A stretch of DNA of 22,362 nucleotides from Limnoraphis robusta CS-951 (GTDB lineage: Bacteria; Cyanobacteriota; Cyanobacteriia; Cyanobacteriales; Microcoleaceae). Positions within the stretch are counted from its first letter, which is position 1. Every line of letters starts with the position of its first letter. Made by a program: the position numbers and the translations under genes. Shown in pieces: positions 19,792 through 22,362 of this stretch. The notes under the pieces are model-generated. The model saw nothing but the letters and a program-made list of their open reading frames with translations, was not told where the DNA came from and ran no database searches. The stretch spans positions 1-22,362 of the forward strand of contig NZ_LATL02000353.1 of assembly GCF_000972705.2 (NCBI RefSeq). The letters run 5' to 3'.

Positions 19792-20961
19792 ATGCTAAAT
19801 CCGAATCTGGAGCAAATCCAGCTCAACAAAGAAGAATACGAACGGTATTCGCGTCACCTGATCTTACCAGAAGTCGGCTTAGAGGGGCAGAAACGCCTGA
19901 AAGCTGCCAGTGTGCTGTGTATTGGCACAGGTGGACTGGGTTCGCCCCTGCTGTTGTATCTGGCGGCGGCGGGTATTGGACGGATTGGAATTGTCGATTT
20001 TGATATCGTAGACAGTTCTAACCTCCAGCGTCAAGTGATTCACGGCACATCTTGGGTGGGAAAGCCGAAGATTGAGTCGGCGAAAAATCGGATTCTGGAA
20101 ATTAACCCCTTTTGTCAAGTTGACTTGTACAACACCCGTCTGAGTTCAGAAAACGCCCTGGAACTTCTCGAACCTTACGATGTTGTTGTTGATGGGACGG
20201 ATAACTTTCCGACCCGTTATTTGGTCAATGATGCCTGTGTATTGTTGAATAAACCCAACGTCTACGGTTCGATTTTCCGGTTCGAGGGTCAGGCGACGGT
20301 GTTTAACTATGAAGGTGGCCCGAACTACCGCGATCTCTATCCAGAACCGCCACCCCCGGGAATGGTGCCGTCTTGCGCTGAAGGTGGCGTTTTGGGAATT
20401 CTGCCGGGATTAATTGGTGTGATTCAGGCTACAGAAACGGTTAAAATTATTCTGGGTAAAGGTCAGACGTTAAGTGGTCGGCTGTTGCTCTACAACTCTC
20501 TTGACATGACATTCCGTGAGTTGAAGTTGCGACCCAACCCGGTTCGGCCTGTGATCGAAAAGCTGATCGACTATGAACAGTTTTGCGGTATTCCCCAAGC
20601 TAAAGCAGAGGAGGCAAAACAAATGGAACTTCCTGAGATGACGGTTCAGGAATTGAAGCAACTGCTTGACAGTGGGGCGGATGATTTTGTACTCGTCGAT
20701 GTCCGCAACCCTAATGAATATGAAATCGCTCAAATTCCGGGTTCGGTATTAGTACCATTACCTGATATCGAGCGGGGTGTGGGTGTTGAGAAAGTGAAAG
20801 AATTGCTCAACGGTCATCGTTTAATTGCTCATTGTAAAATGGGTGGGCGATCGGCAAAAGCGTTAGGCATTCTCAAACAAGCGGGAATTGAAGGGATTAA
20901 TCTTAAAGGTGGAATTAACGCTTGGAGTCTGGAAGTTGATCCTTCGGTTCCACAGTATTAA
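19792..20961 (+). CDS. moeB: MoeB/ThiF-type E1 adenylyltransferase with C-terminal rhodanese domain
   Basis: The protein is 389 residues. The E1 domain (about 1-265) has the Rossmann nucleotide loop GTGGLGS (45-51), FDIVDSSNLQRQ (70-81), VDGTDNF (133-139) and the conserved CAEGG with Cys195. The CxxC zinc pairs of E. coli MoeB are absent, as in MoeZ-type enzymes. The rhodanese domain (about 280-389) carries the active loop CKMGGRS (348-354). The enzyme adenylates the C-terminus of MoaD/ThiS-like carriers and passes sulfur to them for molybdopterin, thiamine or cysteine synthesis. The carrier is not in this window. Gap to the JAMM gene is 75 bp; probably one operon. Confidence 0.92.
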   Translation: MLNPNLEQIQLNKEEYERYSRHLILPEVGLEGQKRLKAASVLCIGTGGLGSPLLLYLAAAGIGRIGIVDFDIVDSSNLQRQVIHGTSWVGKPKIESAKNRILEINPFCQVDLYNTRLSSENALELLEPYDVVVDGTDNFPTRYLVNDACVLLNKPNVYGSIFRFEGQATVFNYEGGPNYRDLYPEPPPPGMVPSCAEGGVLGILPGLIGVIQATETVKIILGKGQTLSGRLLLYNSLDMTFRELKLRPNPVRPVIEKLIDYEQFCGIPQAKAEEAKQMELPEMTVQELKQLLDSGADDFVLVDVRNPNEYEIAQIPGSVLVPLPDIERGVGVEKVKELLNGHRLIAHCKMGGRSAKALGILKQAGIEGINLKGGINAWSLEVDPSVPQY

Positions 20962-20991
20962 TGAATTTTTCACGTTGAAATCACAGAATTT

Positions 20992-21040
20992 TGGGATAGG
21001 GAATTCAAGTTAAATTTGAGTTTAAACTATCCCATTTTTT
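20992..21040 (+). terminator. Intrinsic terminator after moeB
   Basis: TGGGATAG (20992-20999) pairs with CTATCCCA (21027-21034), followed directly by TTTTTT. Eight-bp stem and U tract; the loop is long (27 nt) but can fold internally. Confidence 0.7.
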
Positions 21041-21146
21041 GTTGAATTTTTTACGGTGACGAAGCGTAAAGCCCCCGCATTTTAATCGGGGGATACAAGC
21101 GAGGGCAGCCCATTTTATTTGGCAGTGAAAAGATTGGCAATGATGT

Positions 21147-21152
21147 TATAAT
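21147..21152 (+). promoter_or_regulatory. -10 box of tnpB
   Basis: TATAAT lies nine bases before the ATG, so the transcript would have almost no leader. A -35 at normal distance is not convincing. Confidence 0.35.
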
Positions 21153-21160
21153 CATAAACC

Positions 21161-22285
21161 ATGAAGACACTCAAGTTTAAGTTATACCAACACAAGCGAA
21201 ATAGGTATCTCAAACGGACTATCAACGCCGCAGGAGTTATCTATAATCACTGCGTCGCTTTGCATAAACGGTACTACCGGATATTTGGTAAACACTTAAA
21301 CTGTGCGAAACTTCAGAAACACATTGCGAAGCTAAGAAAACGGAATAAGTTTTGGCAATTGGTAGGTTCTCAATCCGCTCAAGATATTTGTCAGCGTATT
21401 GAAAAAGCCTACCAGTTGTTTTTTAAACACAGCAAGAAAGGAGTCAGACCGCCCAATTTCAAGAAAGTCAAAAAGTACAAATCATTTACGTTAAAACAAG
21501 CGGGTTACAAATTCCTCGGTGGCAACAGAATCAAGATTGGTAGCAAAGTCTATCAATTCTGGAACTCTCAATCAATTGAGGGAAAAGTTAAGACTGTGAC
21601 GGTAAAGAGAACACCTTTGGGCGAGTTGTTTTTAATTGTTGTTGTCGATAACGGTCTCTTTCCTGAAGTTAAATCGGAGACGGGTAAAATTGCTGGATTT
21701 GACTTCGGGTTGAAGACGTTTTTAACCTGTTCAGAAGGGTTCTCAATACAGTCACCACAGTTTTTAAAGCAAGCCCTCAACGATGTTAAGAAAGCCTCTC
21801 GAAGTTTATCCAAAAAGCGGAAAGGTTCTAGCAACTGGGAAAAGGCAAGAAAGCATTTAGTCAGACAGCATGAGAAAGTTGTAAACCGTCGCCGTGATTG
21901 GTTTTGGAAGCTAGCGCACAGTCTAACTAACCAATTTGACGTACTCTGCTTTGAGACTTTAAACCTCAAAGGAATGCAAAAGCTTTGGGGACGAAAAATA
22001 GGTGACTTAGCCTTCGGTGAATTCATCGAAATACTTGAATGGGTTGCCAGCAAGAAAAGCAAATTAATAATATTTATTGACCAATGGTATCCATCAAGCA
22101 AGACTTGCTTCCACTGTGGTCATGTCCTAGAAAAGTTGGAATTAAATATTAGAGAATGGCGTTGTCCGTCCTGTTCTATTGTTAATGGACGTGACGAAAA
22201 CGCCTCTCTAAATATTAAAAGAGTCGGGGCATCGACTCTTAGGTTAGACGGTGTAAGACAGGGTTTCCTTGCAACTGTTGTTTGA
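21161..22285 (+). CDS. tnpB: TnpB RNA-guided nuclease (IS1341 type)
   Basis: The protein is 374 residues, a full family length. The N-terminal helical domain is typical (TLKFKLYQHKRNRYLKRTIN). The RuvC catalytic acids are all present: D181 (AGFDFGLKTF), E265 (LCFETLNLKGM) and D345 (NGRDENASLNI). The zinc ribbon has four cysteines (C316, C319, C335, C338; KTCFHCG and RCPSC). TnpB cuts DNA guided by an omega-RNA read from the element end and helps to keep the element in place. No stop or frameshift; the protein could be active. C-terminus extends about 25 residues past the last motif. Confidence 0.92.
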   Translation: MKTLKFKLYQHKRNRYLKRTINAAGVIYNHCVALHKRYYRIFGKHLNCAKLQKHIAKLRKRNKFWQLVGSQSAQDICQRIEKAYQLFFKHSKKGVRPPNFKKVKKYKSFTLKQAGYKFLGGNRIKIGSKVYQFWNSQSIEGKVKTVTVKRTPLGELFLIVVVDNGLFPEVKSETGKIAGFDFGLKTFLTCSEGFSIQSPQFLKQALNDVKKASRSLSKKRKGSSNWEKARKHLVRQHEKVVNRRRDWFWKLAHSLTNQFDVLCFETLNLKGMQKLWGRKIGDLAFGEFIEILEWVASKKSKLIIFIDQWYPSSKTCFHCGHVLEKLELNIREWRCPSCSIVNGRDENASLNIKRVGASTLRLDGVRQGFLATVV

Positions 22286-22362
22286 CCCTAGAATCCCCCG
22301 TTTTAAAACGGGGGAGTATGTAAAATGAAATCGCTTAATATTGGCGACAGATGATTGAGGGG

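Larger units (their letters stand above)
21060..22320 (+). mobile_element. IS200/IS605-group element with tnpB only (IS1341 type)
   Basis: Left hairpin CCCCCG (21072-21077)/CGGGGG (21087-21092) and right hairpin CCCCCGTTTT/AAAACGGGGG (22295-22314) bracket a single intact tnpB. No tnpA is present, so mobility would depend on a transposase elsewhere. The omega-RNA is expected to overlap the end of the gene and the right hairpin (about 22180-22316). Confidence 0.75.

Noticed and set aside
19743..20003. 86-aa plus-strand ORF overlapping moeB
   Set aside because: Out of frame with the clear E1 gene and without family features.
1..22362. tRNA or rRNA genes
   Set aside because: No cloverleaf or rRNA signature was seen on either strand, so a tRNA attachment site is not supported in this window.

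Overview
The window looks like filamentous-cyanobacterial DNA. HIP1 octamers (GCGATCGC) are scattered through it, including inside the accessory genes. The right side carries typical cyanobacterial housekeeping genes: a type III pantothenate kinase, and a JAMM peptidase followed by a MoeB-type E1 with a rhodanese tail. I cannot name the genus safely; an Oscillatoriales-type organism is a guess.

Left part (1 to about 14.5 kb) is one large accessory element. I read it as an inovirus-like (filamentous ssDNA phage) provirus or plasmid-phage. From about 12.1 kb down to the left edge nearly everything is on the minus strand. In transcription order there is a small HTH regulator, a coiled-coil ORF and a terminator. 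Next come a winged-helix protein, three paralogous small proteins, two proteins built on DNA-level tandem repeats, and a possible ssDNA-binding protein. A 545-bp non-coding region with iterons and dyads follows (candidate origin). Beyond it lies a tightly packed block: a Pro/Thr-rich protein, two undetermined proteins, three small signal-peptide/one-helix coat-like proteins, a Zot/pI-type ATPase, a Rep_trans rolling-circle initiator, secreted and membrane small proteins, a TraX-family membrane acyltransferase, and a large membrane/Cys-rich protein. The last gene runs off the left edge. Many junctions are ATGA overlaps, so the block is probably translated as coupled genes. The Zot-like gene ends at an in-frame TAA, after which the same frame stays open for 78 codons with no ATG, GTG or TTG before the next ORF begins. 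That is the most intriguing single detail here.

Divergent arm (12.3 to 14.5 kb, plus strand): five small genes without recognised function, starting across a regulatory gap that holds three AGATTAY sites spaced exactly 45 bp apart. The arm ends at a strong hairpin next to an IS110-family (DEDD) transposase gene. Its 5' flank has the size and structure expected of an IS110 bridge RNA. IS110-type enzymes (Piv/IS492 relatives) integrate some Neisseria inoviruses, so this gene could belong to the element.

Right part (16 to 22.4 kb) is ordinary chromosome with small mobile debris. It holds coaX, a 126-bp inverted-repeat MITE, small hypothetical proteins, an ankyrin protein, an IS200/IS605-derived non-autonomous element, the JAMM peptidase (TTG start), the MoeB-rhodanese gene with a good terminator, and an apparently intact IS1341-type tnpB element with hairpin ends.
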